DNA of 64,000 nucleotides, taken from JANTGF01 sp963750735 (lineage in GTDB: Bacteria; Bacteroidota; Bacteroidia; Bacteroidales; VadinHA17). A model generated the notes under the pieces. It worked only from the letters and a program-made list of their open reading frames with translations, did no database searches and was not told the DNA's origin. Position numbers and translations under genes: made by a program. Each line of letters begins with the position of its first letter. Position 1 is the first letter of the stretch. The stretch is taken from positions 1 to 64,000 of the forward strand of contig CAVVRY010000012.1 of NCBI GenBank assembly GCA_963750735.1. Reading direction: 5' to 3'. Below, piece after piece: positions 53,871-63,700 of this stretch.

Positions 53871-54455
53871 TTATTTAATGAACTTAACGAGTGCCCCCCA
53901 TTTTTTATCCACTTTAAAATTAAGCTTAAGGTAGAAGCTGCCATGTAAAAAATGAGCTTTTATAACTCTGGTACCCAATTCAGCCATTCGTGCACTAAAA
54001 TCCTCAATCATAGCACTTCCTATTCCACGCCCTTTTAGAGGAGTCGTCACAGCTGCGCCATCTAATAACACAATGTCATTTTCAAGAGGAATATAGCATA
54101 GACCTCCAATGACCCTGTTTTGCTTATCAAGCACAATTAGATGCTTGTCCATTTCTGAAATGGTTTTCGGGTAGTTTTCTTCAAAAAATAAACGATATAG
54201 TTGGCCTATCTCAGAGGGATCTATTGGTTCACGAACCGAATAGTTTATATTATTCTTATCCGTAAGTTCAGTTGTAACAACAATGTGTTCAGTTTTCTCA
54301 TCCCCAATTTTCATCAAATCAATTTTTTGATAACTCTGCATCCTGGAAAAAACCATTCTACTGAAAATAAGTCTATCCTGTTCGTCTGTTAAAGTCGATT
54401 GTAGATCTGACAATTCAGAAAGCTGAAAAGCTGGAATAGATATATCCTTATTCAT
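53871..54455 (-). CDS. GNAT-family acetyltransferase
   Basis: A 194-residue protein. The first 85 residues are not typical; the GNAT fold follows, with the acetyl-CoA loop LKGRGIGSAM and a C-terminal FYLKLNF strand. It starts 16 bases after the end of the large AMP-binding gene, on the same strand, so the two are probably co-expressed. Substrate unknown; protein or small-molecule acylation would fit a partner that activates carboxylic acids. Confidence 0.82.
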   Translation of the reverse strand: MNKDISIPAFQLSELSDLQSTLTDEQDRLIFSRMVFSRMQSYQKIDLMKIGDEKTEHIVVTTELTDKNNINYSVREPIDPSEIGQLYRLFFEENYPKTISEMDKHLIVLDKQNRVIGGLCYIPLENDIVLLDGAAVTTPLKGRGIGSAMIEDFSARMAELGTRVIKAHFLHGSFYLKLNFKVDKKWGALVKFIK

Positions 54456-54471
54456 TCTTTCGAGCAGGACA

Positions 54472-57400
54472 TCAAATGCTTTTTGAACGTTTCTTATTCA
54501 TGGAATTAAAATAAGCCTGGCGATAAAAAGTATATCTTACAATTTCAGGATATTTATAAAGCCTGAATAAACTTGATAGTTCAAACATCATCTGTTCTTT
54601 TGCAGAAGCAGTAGCACCATTATTTAATTCTTCCCATTCCCTGTATTGATCAATCGCATTAAAAACGGCTATAGGCAGATAATACCTGTTTTGACTTCTC
54701 AAGATATATCTGTTTAAATCATCTATCAACCTCATCCCATCGCATGATAATACGGTATCATTTTCCAAATCTTTAAGAAGGTCCTCAAAAAATTTGCTTG
54801 CTTTTTCATCTCCAAGCGCTTCAACGCAAGAGTCAAAAATCCAGTTTATGTCAAGTTGTTTTTTACACCATGGATAATGTGATAGAGTTTTATAATAGAA
54901 GTTCTTGATCATAGGTTTGATAAGAGAAAGCGTAGATTTATATGGTTCCCATCCTGCCAGGGATTGAATAGTGGCAGTTTCGAGATAATCCAGCTCAGGA
55001 ACTACAACATTATTTGGTGAAATCATTCCTGGAACAACCTGGTAATTACTTTGTTCCCAGATTGAGAAATATACTTTTATAGCTCGGATAATTAGCTTCC
55101 TCCATGCATTTGGTTTATTTAAGTACCCAAGAGAATAATGCAGCCCAGCATACTCCCTGATCTTATCCCATGCAGTTAATTCACTTATAAAAATGGCAGA
55201 CATTACTCCCATTCTTGGTTGTGAGCATCCAAGGGCGGGTAAACTCAAACTACCATAGGGATGACCAGAAATGGCAGCCCAAAGATAGATAGTTTCCATA
55301 CCTTTGGGCTCTTTTAGCTTGTCATTCAGCATGAGGCATAGGTCATAATGCTTACCTGATTTCGTATTGATGCTTAGCCGATATTTTCTATAATAAAAGA
55401 AGGAGGGTAATTTTGATACCCAGATCTCATTATCTAATATCATTGTAACATCAAAGTCTTCCTCATTATAAGCAAGTTTAATAGATTGCTGTAGGAAGAA
55501 AGTTCCAATTAATATGTTTTTAATATTTTCAACCTCCTCTACAATGATACCAGGGTCAAAATATAGTTTTTTATTCCATTCTGATTCTTCAAGTATTTCA
55601 TAATTGCTTATAGACTTTTCTTCGTAGTACTTATTTAGTTCTATAAAGTACTTTTTAGCTGCATGTGCTAGTACGGGATCAGCTTTATGTAAAATCCAGC
55701 TGGCTAACTCTGCACGAATTGGGATATAGTATTCAAGATTTTCTATAGCGAAGTTATAAAGTAGCTTCAATAGATACCTGAATTGATTTTTTGTTGCTTC
55801 ATCTGCTGGCCAGCTCAATTGCTTTCGATAAGTAAATAATCTTTGACGTAATGATTCTAATTTTTGTTTACCAATTTCCCGGGTAGCTATTTCCTTAATT
55901 GATTTTTCTGTTAGAAATGATAAACCCGATTGAATAAAGGTTGGAAATAACTTGCTATAATCATGGTGAGGATCATTCAGCAGTAATGTTTGGTAGGCCT
56001 GGGCTCTGACTTTTTCATCCGGATGACATGATAAAGCTTCAAGACGTCTTCTAATTACAACCGCAATTTTTTCGTCATAATCACCAAATACTACTCCAAT
56101 CTGTCGAGTGCATGAAAGAGATGTTTTGGATTCTGAAAACAAAGCACAACAAATTAAATTATTTATTAGGTTAAGCTTCTGGTCACGCATAAAGTCCAAT
56201 GAAGGAAACTTATTGTGGTGATACACCCTAGCCGGTTCAGGATTAAGAAATACCTGGGCAGAAACATTTTCTAATATAAGATCCCAACCTTCCTTGCAGG
56301 GACAAAATTCTATTAAATTAGGATTACCAATCCATAATCGTGGTTGGCGTGCAAATAACCCAAGGTCAATAATATCATCATTAATTCTATATTGAAGATC
56401 ACCAATAAGAACAAGTTTATTATTCTTTCCCTTTTGCAGGGTCAGAATTAAATTATTCACTTTATTTAAAAGACCTTCTGAAGTAAATGTAATGTCGTTC
56501 TCAAGTATGCCCAGGTCACGGTAAAACCATCTTGGAATTCTTACTTTTAGATCCTTTCTTTTCAAAATTATGAAGTTACTCTTATAGAGCTCCTCAATCT
56601 CCTCCTTGAAGTTCTTTTCTATGGCTTTCCTGTTAAACGATCCTTTTGGTGTAAGTTCTCCCTTTGTTAGATCAAAATCCCGTTCAAGAAGTATGAAATT
56701 AATTACCCTTTCAAAAGGAGCCAGGTCCTTATTAGCTGCTGTTACTATTTGATGAAAATATTCAGATTGGATTGTTGCTCCGGGGGAGGCTTTTAAAACC
56801 GGATCATCCGTGTCAGGCACAATCAGTAATGTGTTGTATGGTTTGGCATCACCAACCAGGAATGTGCGTTTAATACCAGGGACACCTGAGAATTTTTGCT
56901 CAACAGTTCTTGGTGCAACGGTTTGTCCTTTGTTGTTTTTATAAATATCTTTTACGCGATCAACAATAGAGTAGTGGCCATTAGAAGATATTTTAAATAT
57001 ATCGCCAGTAGCTAAATAATACTCCTCTTTTTCTTCACCGGGAAAAGGAATCAGGTCATCTGGACCCTTATCTTCAAGATATCTGGCTATATAGTGACCC
57101 GATATCTCAAGTTCATTAACATCTGTAAAATTTGAGTTCACACCGGGCAATGGAATACCGGTAGAATCATCGAAATATTCGCCTGGTGGGGTCATTGTTA
57201 TACCGCCTGTGGCTTCAGTCATTCCAAATCCACTGCATAGCGCAATTCCATTTTCCTGAAAAAACCGGAAAGTCTTAGGGTCGAGGTAGCCAGCTGCGGA
57301 TAGACCCCATTTTAGTCGTTTGCCAACCACCTTCCTTGTAATGGTGGAAGATTCTGAAAGGCTTGCATTTGTACCCAATTTAGCCATTGCTTCCTCATGT

Positions 57401-58491
57401 AGCTGGGCCCACCTTAGAGGAATGCTAATAAAAATGCTCGGATTTACTTTAGGAAAAAGTGATAGTAAAGACTCTTTTGAAGGATTCCCAACAAATACGT
57501 ATTTACCTCCCCAGTATATTGATCCTAAAAGTTCAAGGTATCTTCCAAAGGTGTGAAAAAGGGGTAGGTAACAAAGCAACACTTCGTTACCACCAACTCC
57601 TGGTAAAGCTGCTGAACGGGCAAATCGTTTTGATACCAGATTGTAAATTGAGAAGGAAACACCTTTGGGAAGACCCGTACTTCCTGATGTAAACATGGTT
57701 GTTGCTACCCTTCTTATGTCAGTTTTGGGCCTAACTTTTAAAACCTGATTGATATCTTCCTCACTAAATCTTTTGCAGTCTTCTCCAAGAAATATATCCT
57801 GAGAGTTCTTAAGATTTAGGTTTGAGTCAAGAACAAATATGACAAATGACAATCCATTTTTTTTTCTCAGGTTTTCAAGCATTGTCAACCGCTGGGCAGT
57901 ATCTGTTATAATGATATTAATATTTAACTGCTTAAAAATATTTTCTAATATTTCCTGGTTAAAATGGGTGTTCAGTGGCGTATCAAAAATTTCGTAAAAC
58001 AGGCAGGCCAAATCACAACATGCTGATTCTATACTGTTATCGCAATATATAGCAACTCTTGGGGTTGTTTTAACAGCAGAATAAAATGATGTAGCTATTT
58101 CTTTTACGTGGCGATCGACCTGATCATAGGTTAGCTGACTTATGTTTGAAGAGGACATATCCTGGAATAGGATGTCATTTCTGAATTCCTCAAGCCTATG
58201 CTGGAAAAGATCTCTAAGTGTATATTCTGATACCTGGATGGCTTTAAATGCAAGTTCAGCCCAGCGAGTTCGGTATTCCTGGTCAGGAAGCTTCTTAAGA
58301 TATGAGCTTCTTCCCGTTGTTTTTAAGAATGAGAACCATTCTTCCTTGTCTGTATTGTTAGACCTCCTTTTAGCCATTACTCTTTCACTTAAAGTAAGCA
58401 GATCAATTGCTTCTTTCTTGGTGTTTATCGATCCTTTTCCCTGGTCCCTGGCAGATATGGCTATTTTGAATTCAGTTAATTCCCGACTCAT
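54472..58491 (-). CDS. 1339-residue AMP-binding (acyl-CoA synthetase-like) protein with unknown C-terminal half
   Basis: Residues about 85-640 are an ANL-superfamily adenylating domain close to long-chain acyl-CoA synthetases: the nucleotide loop TSGSTGLPKG at 268-277, GFGMTEATGG at 421-430, the hinge region TGD at 496-498 and DRVKD at 511-515, and a C-terminal Lys in LTPKGSFNRK at 613-622. The remaining 700 residues are of no recognised family: a short conserved-looking stretch LIGDLQYRINDD, a helical HEAT-like part (CHPDEKVRAQAYQTLLLNDP), a beta-rich part and a helical end. No signal peptide or membrane segment. A GNAT gene follows after 16 bases. Confidence 0.8.
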   Translation of the reverse strand: MSRELTEFKIAISARDQGKGSINTKKEAIDLLTLSERVMAKRRSNNTDKEEWFSFLKTTGRSSYLKKLPDQEYRTRWAELAFKAIQVSEYTLRDLFQHRLEEFRNDILFQDMSSSNISQLTYDQVDRHVKEIATSFYSAVKTTPRVAIYCDNSIESACCDLACLFYEIFDTPLNTHFNQEILENIFKQLNINIIITDTAQRLTMLENLRKKNGLSFVIFVLDSNLNLKNSQDIFLGEDCKRFSEEDINQVLKVRPKTDIRRVATTMFTSGSTGLPKGVSFSIYNLVSKRFARSAALPGVGGNEVLLCYLPLFHTFGRYLELLGSIYWGGKYVFVGNPSKESLLSLFPKVNPSIFISIPLRWAQLHEEAMAKLGTNASLSESSTITRKVVGKRLKWGLSAAGYLDPKTFRFFQENGIALCSGFGMTEATGGITMTPPGEYFDDSTGIPLPGVNSNFTDVNELEISGHYIARYLEDKGPDDLIPFPGEEKEEYYLATGDIFKISSNGHYSIVDRVKDIYKNNKGQTVAPRTVEQKFSGVPGIKRTFLVGDAKPYNTLLIVPDTDDPVLKASPGATIQSEYFHQIVTAANKDLAPFERVINFILLERDFDLTKGELTPKGSFNRKAIEKNFKEEIEELYKSNFIILKRKDLKVRIPRWFYRDLGILENDITFTSEGLLNKVNNLILTLQKGKNNKLVLIGDLQYRINDDIIDLGLFARQPRLWIGNPNLIEFCPCKEGWDLILENVSAQVFLNPEPARVYHHNKFPSLDFMRDQKLNLINNLICCALFSESKTSLSCTRQIGVVFGDYDEKIAVVIRRRLEALSCHPDEKVRAQAYQTLLLNDPHHDYSKLFPTFIQSGLSFLTEKSIKEIATREIGKQKLESLRQRLFTYRKQLSWPADEATKNQFRYLLKLLYNFAIENLEYYIPIRAELASWILHKADPVLAHAAKKYFIELNKYYEEKSISNYEILEESEWNKKLYFDPGIIVEEVENIKNILIGTFFLQQSIKLAYNEEDFDVTMILDNEIWVSKLPSFFYYRKYRLSINTKSGKHYDLCLMLNDKLKEPKGMETIYLWAAISGHPYGSLSLPALGCSQPRMGVMSAIFISELTAWDKIREYAGLHYSLGYLNKPNAWRKLIIRAIKVYFSIWEQSNYQVVPGMISPNNVVVPELDYLETATIQSLAGWEPYKSTLSLIKPMIKNFYYKTLSHYPWCKKQLDINWIFDSCVEALGDEKASKFFEDLLKDLENDTVLSCDGMRLIDDLNRYILRSQNRYYLPIAVFNAIDQYREWEELNNGATASAKEQMMFELSSLFRLYKYPEIVRYTFYRQAYFNSMNKKRSKSI

Positions 58492-58756
58492 ATGGTTATA
58501 ATTTTGTTATTCAACTGTTCTTATTCAAAATGGTAGTTACTTAATTAAATCTAATATTAGATATTTTCGTTATTAATTAGAAAGATATTAGCTGGAAACT
58601 AAGTTACGATTAATTTCATATTTCATAAAGCTTATTGCAGTGGCTTTTGCTTTTTGGAGGTCAATATTAAATGTAAAATGGCAATAATCTCAACCTTAAA
58701 TAAATTCAGTATCTTGGGAAGTTAAAGATAATTGTTTGTATTAAGTTGTAAAACAT

Positions 58757-60673
58757 ATGGCAGTAAGAGGATTAAGAGATTTTATTAAAGACCTGGAATC
58801 AATTGGAGAACTCAAAAAAATCAATGAAAAAGTCGATCCAGTTTTAGAGATAGCAGAGATTACTGATCGTATTTCAAAATCAGAGGGTGGGGGAAAAGCT
58901 TTGCTTTTTGAAAACAATGGTACAGATTTCCCTCTTTTAATTAATTCAATGGGCTCCCTGAAGCGTATTTGTATGGTATTGGGTGTATCAACCCTGGATG
59001 AGATAGGAGATGAAATTAAGCGCTTGTTATTTAACCTTTCATCTCCAAAAGATTCCTTTAAAGACAAGTTATTAACCATTCCATTATTGAATAAGATCTC
59101 CTCATGGATGCCAAAAGTAATTACAGGAAAGGGTATTTGCCAGGAAGTAATTCTGGATAGTCCTGACCTTTCCATATTTCCGATTTTGAAATGTTGGCCG
59201 GAGGATGGGGGCAGATTTATTACTTTACCATTGGTTCATACCAAAGATCCAATTACCGGAATAAGGAATGTGGGGATGTATAGGATGCAGGTTTTTGATA
59301 ATAAGACGACAGGAATGCATTGGCATAAACACAAAGTAGGTGCCCGGCATTACATGGAATACAAACAATTGGGACGAAAAATGCCAATTGCGGTGGCTAT
59401 TGGTGGTGATTTGGTTTATACTTATTGTGCCACAGCACCACTTCCTGACAATATGGACGAGTATATGTTAGCAGGCTTTATTAGGAAAAAAAAGGTAGAA
59501 TTAGTCAAATGTATTACGCAGGATATTGAGGTACCAGCTGATGCCGATATCATTATCGAGGGTTTTGTTGATCCTACTGAAGTATTGGTTATGGAAGGAC
59601 CTTTTGGAGACCATACCGGTTATTATTCACTTGCAGATTTGTACCCAAAGTTTCATGTTACATGCATTACACATCGGAGGGATGCTATTTATCCTGCCAC
59701 TATTGTCGGTGTTCCACCGCAGGAAGATGCATACCTGGCAAAAGCAACTGAACGGATTTTTATCACACCCCTTCAATTATCAGTAATTCCAGAATTAGTA
59801 GACATGGAGCTGCCCTTTGCAGGAGTGGCTCATAATTTAACGATAGTAAAAATTAATAAGAGTTATGCCGGCCAGGCTCTTAAGGTCATGAATGCATTGT
59901 GGGGAGCAGGTCAGATGATGCTTAATAAAATTCTTGTGGTAGTTGATGGCGAAATAGAATTGGAAAACTATACTACTTTATCTGAACACATATTTAAGAA
60001 CTTTTCTGCAGAGAGGGATGTTTATTTTAGCAAGGGACCATTGGATGTACTTGATCATGCATCTGCAAAATTGGGATTTGGCGGTAAAATGGGAATTGAT
60101 GCCACAAAAAAATTTCCAGAAGAGGGATTGAACGAGGTTGTCACTACCAGTGGATTTTCTGAGGGAAACTTAAAAACACTCAATGAAAAGTTTCCGGAAC
60201 TGGTTTCTGTAAACGCTGAAATGCTAAAACAGGGACTTTCCATTCAAATATTTTCAATTAGAAAAACAGATTCAGGAGATGTGGATAACCTTGCCAATAA
60301 ATTCATGAAGCATACGGGATACGTGTTTGCAAAGCTATTGGTTTTTGTAGATGAGGAACTTGATGTCTTTGATATTCAGATGGTCACCTGGATTGTTGCC
60401 AACAATATTGATCCCTTAAGAGACTGCAAAATAATTAAAAATTTAGATGATAGCGAAATAACCCATCTGGTTGTGGATGGTACAAGGAAGGCAAAACATC
60501 TGGGGAACTTTGAAAGAGATTGGCCAAATATCATTGTGTCAAATGATGAGACAATTGAAAAAATTGATAATTTATGGGATTCCCTGGATCTGGGTGATTT
60601 TATTTCTTCCCCATCTATAAAATATAAAGCATTGATCAAGGCTGGTGGAGCCAAAGTGGATGATAAAGATTGA
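58757..60673 (+). CDS. ubiD: UbiD-family decarboxylase, probably menaquinone biosynthesis
   Basis: A 638-residue UbiD-type decarboxylase, dependent on prenylated FMN. The conserved block GMHWHKHKVGARHYMEY and the later VMEGPFGDHTGYYS, which carries an active-site acidic residue, are intact. It is longer than E. coli UbiD (about 490 residues), as are the Bacteroidota homologues assigned to menaquinone synthesis. A partner prenyltransferase gene (ubiX) is not adjacent. Menaquinone as the product is inferred from the phylum. Confidence 0.85.
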   Translation: MAVRGLRDFIKDLESIGELKKINEKVDPVLEIAEITDRISKSEGGGKALLFENNGTDFPLLINSMGSLKRICMVLGVSTLDEIGDEIKRLLFNLSSPKDSFKDKLLTIPLLNKISSWMPKVITGKGICQEVILDSPDLSIFPILKCWPEDGGRFITLPLVHTKDPITGIRNVGMYRMQVFDNKTTGMHWHKHKVGARHYMEYKQLGRKMPIAVAIGGDLVYTYCATAPLPDNMDEYMLAGFIRKKKVELVKCITQDIEVPADADIIIEGFVDPTEVLVMEGPFGDHTGYYSLADLYPKFHVTCITHRRDAIYPATIVGVPPQEDAYLAKATERIFITPLQLSVIPELVDMELPFAGVAHNLTIVKINKSYAGQALKVMNALWGAGQMMLNKILVVVDGEIELENYTTLSEHIFKNFSAERDVYFSKGPLDVLDHASAKLGFGGKMGIDATKKFPEEGLNEVVTTSGFSEGNLKTLNEKFPELVSVNAEMLKQGLSIQIFSIRKTDSGDVDNLANKFMKHTGYVFAKLLVFVDEELDVFDIQMVTWIVANNIDPLRDCKIIKNLDDSEITHLVVDGTRKAKHLGNFERDWPNIIVSNDETIEKIDNLWDSLDLGDFISSPSIKYKALIKAGGAKVDDKD

Positions 60674-60698
60674 CACACCGTATAATTGATTATTTTTG
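60670..60698 (+). promoter_or_regulatory. promoter of the sensor/SpoIIE gene
   Basis: TTGACA (60670-60675) and TATTTTTG (60691-60698) match the Bacteroidota -33 and -7 elements with 18 bases between TTG and TA. The ATG follows 4 bases after the -7 box, so transcription would begin at or very near the start codon. Confidence 0.6.
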
Positions 60699-60702
60699 CC
60701 CT

Positions 60703-63700
60703 ATGAAATGGATCCTTCAGATATTTCTGATTTTAGGAACTTTATTTACCTTTTTTCAGGTTGTGGCTGAAGAAATTGAGCCCAATAAAGAAGTAGTAGT
60801 ATATACTCCTCTTGAAGGCCTTTCTCAATCAGTTATTACAGCCATTGTTCAAGACCCCGATGGTTTTATATGGATAGGAACCGAAGATGGTCTGAATCGA
60901 TTTGATGGGATTGAATTTAAGATTTATCGCCATGATCCGGATGATACCTTATCTCTTCCAGATAATTATATTTCTGCATTAGAAATAGACCTGAATGGTG
61001 AATTGTGGATTGGCACAGCCAATGGCTTGAGTTGCTTTAGTAAAGAGACCGGGAATTTTAGGAACTATTATTTTGATGATCCTGTATTTGGAGTAACTGG
61101 TTTAAAGTTTATTCTTGATATACTTCCTGACGAGGACAATAAAATCTGGGTTGCAACTCGAAATTCATTGGATTTACTGGATACTCAGAATGGCGATATA
61201 TTAGAGATTCAAAGAGGAAAAGACGTTTTTGGTATAAAGAATGACCCATATTCCAAAACACAATTGTTAAAATCTGGATCACAATTATGGTTTCATACAA
61301 ATAATGTCTTTAAATACATTATCCTTAATGGGAAGAATGGTTCAGAGCTTCAAGAGGGTTCATTTGAACTACCTATTAAACCAGGAAGTGAAATAAAATC
61401 TTCTTTAATTGATAGGAATGGAATTATCTGGGCATCTACAGGATTGGAGATTTATCAATTTAAACCTCATCTAGGCGCCAAAATACAGGTATTTCCAGTT
61501 GAGAATCTTACTTCAACTACGGTATCTTCATCACATTTATTTGAAGATAGGTCTGGTCGCATATGGTTAAGTACAGATATTGGGTTTTTTATAAATTCCG
61601 GGAGTAAATTTATCGCTCACAAAGGACTGAATTCATATATTTCTAAGATCGGGAAGGGAGTTCCTGTTACAACCATCATAGAAGACAGATCTAGAATTCT
61701 TTGGTTGGGAACCTGGCATGGCATGGTGAAAATTGATCTGAAGCCAGGGAATTTTGAACTGTATAGTAATAATTTCAACCTTCCAGCCAATCTAAATATT
61801 AAGAAAATATCTTCGATCCAAGTTGATTATAAAGGCTATTTGTGGATAGGAACTGATGGTAACGGCTTATTTCAGTTTTCACCAGACAGAAGGAATATTG
61901 TCGAATACAGTACTGATAGCAAATCAATAAATAATAGAATTAGCAATGACCACATATTAAGTATTTTTGAGGATTCTGATAAGAAACTCTGGCTAGGGAC
62001 CCAATCAGGAGTGCTTCATTTTAATCAGATTACAAATCGTTTCGAGAACTTAGAAATTCTTTCCAGTTCTGGGGATTCAAAATTACTGCTTAATCTTGGA
62101 GTATATCAAATAGGACAGGATAATAATGAGATCATGTTATTTGGGACGAACCAGGGACTTGTTGCCACTGATTTAAAATTCTTGAATGAAAAGAATCCAA
62201 AGCAAACTGGAGGTGAATTTTATCAATTAACTGAAAATAGGGTGTTTTCGTTCTTTGTGGATTATAGAAACAGGTATTGGATAGGTTCACAAACAGGAGT
62301 TGAACTAATAGATCCAGCTAATCAGAAAAGAAAAAAAATTCACAGGGTAAATCGTGGAAAAATTCAAAACCGCCCAGTCTTATTTATACAGGCTGACCAG
62401 TTAAATAACCTTTGGATTGGAACACAGGAAGGACTTGGATATATTGATACGATATCCAACTCAATTAAAATGGTCTCTGATGCGTATGAGTTCCCAGAGG
62501 TGAGTATTTATTCTATTACTGATGATCCATATGGGAATTTATGGATGAGTTCAAATTCAGGAGTTATTAGATACTCGCCGGAATCGAACGATTTCCGGAT
62601 TTATAATAAATATGATGGCTTACAGGGAAATGAATTTACTCAGGGTGCCTGGTTTCAATCTGACAGGGGTGAGATATTTTTTGGTGGATATGATGGATTT
62701 AATGCATTTTTCCCTGACAACATAAAACTAAACCCCTTTTTACCTCAAATAGCTATTACTGATTTTCAGTACCTATCTCCCACAGGATGGAAGGATATTC
62801 CGGTTTCTGGAGAGTCGTTAAAATTAAGAACAGACAGAACTAACTCGATTTTTTTAAAGTATTCAGTCCTGGAATTCACTAACCCGTCTAATAATCTTTC
62901 TGAATATAAACTGGAAGATTTTGACAATGAGTGGAAGAAGGGTATTAATCCTGGCAATGTAATTTATTCAAATCTGAAAAGAGGGACCTATACTTTCAAG
63001 GTTCGAGGAAGTAATAATGATGAATTATGGGCGGAACAGGAAGTCAGCTTGAAAATTGTGGTTTCAACTCCTATTCAAAGTACAAAGTTTGCCTATTTAA
63101 TTTATATAATCCTGTTTATTCTAGCTGTTTTTCAGGGAATTCGATATTGGACCAAGAATCTTCGAAAAGCAAATCAGGTTCTTAAAGAGAAGGAAGTTGC
63201 TGCTAAGGAAATTGCCAGGCAAAGAGAAGAATTGGCTATAAAGAATAAAAATATCACTGATAGTATCCGATATGCTCAAAAAATTCAGGAAGCAATGCTC
63301 CCGTCCACATATTTTTTCAAAAGACTTTTTCCTGAATCATTTGTTATCCTAAAGCCAAAGGATATTGTTAGCGGTGATTTCTATTGGGTAACTGAAAAAG
63401 CAGGAAAAGTATTTATTGTATCAGCTGATTGCACCGGTCATGGAGTGCCTGGAGCGTTGATGTCAATTGTTGGTTTTGAGATTCTAGATCGGATTATTAA
63501 CGATCAGGAGATTTTTGAACCAGCTGAAATCTTGAATATTTTAAATAAAGGTGTGGAAGCAACCTTTAGTCGAAGCGATGATGATATTACGGTTAAAGAT
63601 GGAATGGACCTTGGCTTATGTATGATTGACAAAACAGAAAGAAAACTTGAATTTGCCGGGGCCTTCAGTTCCTTATACCTGATTAGAGATAATAAACTTA

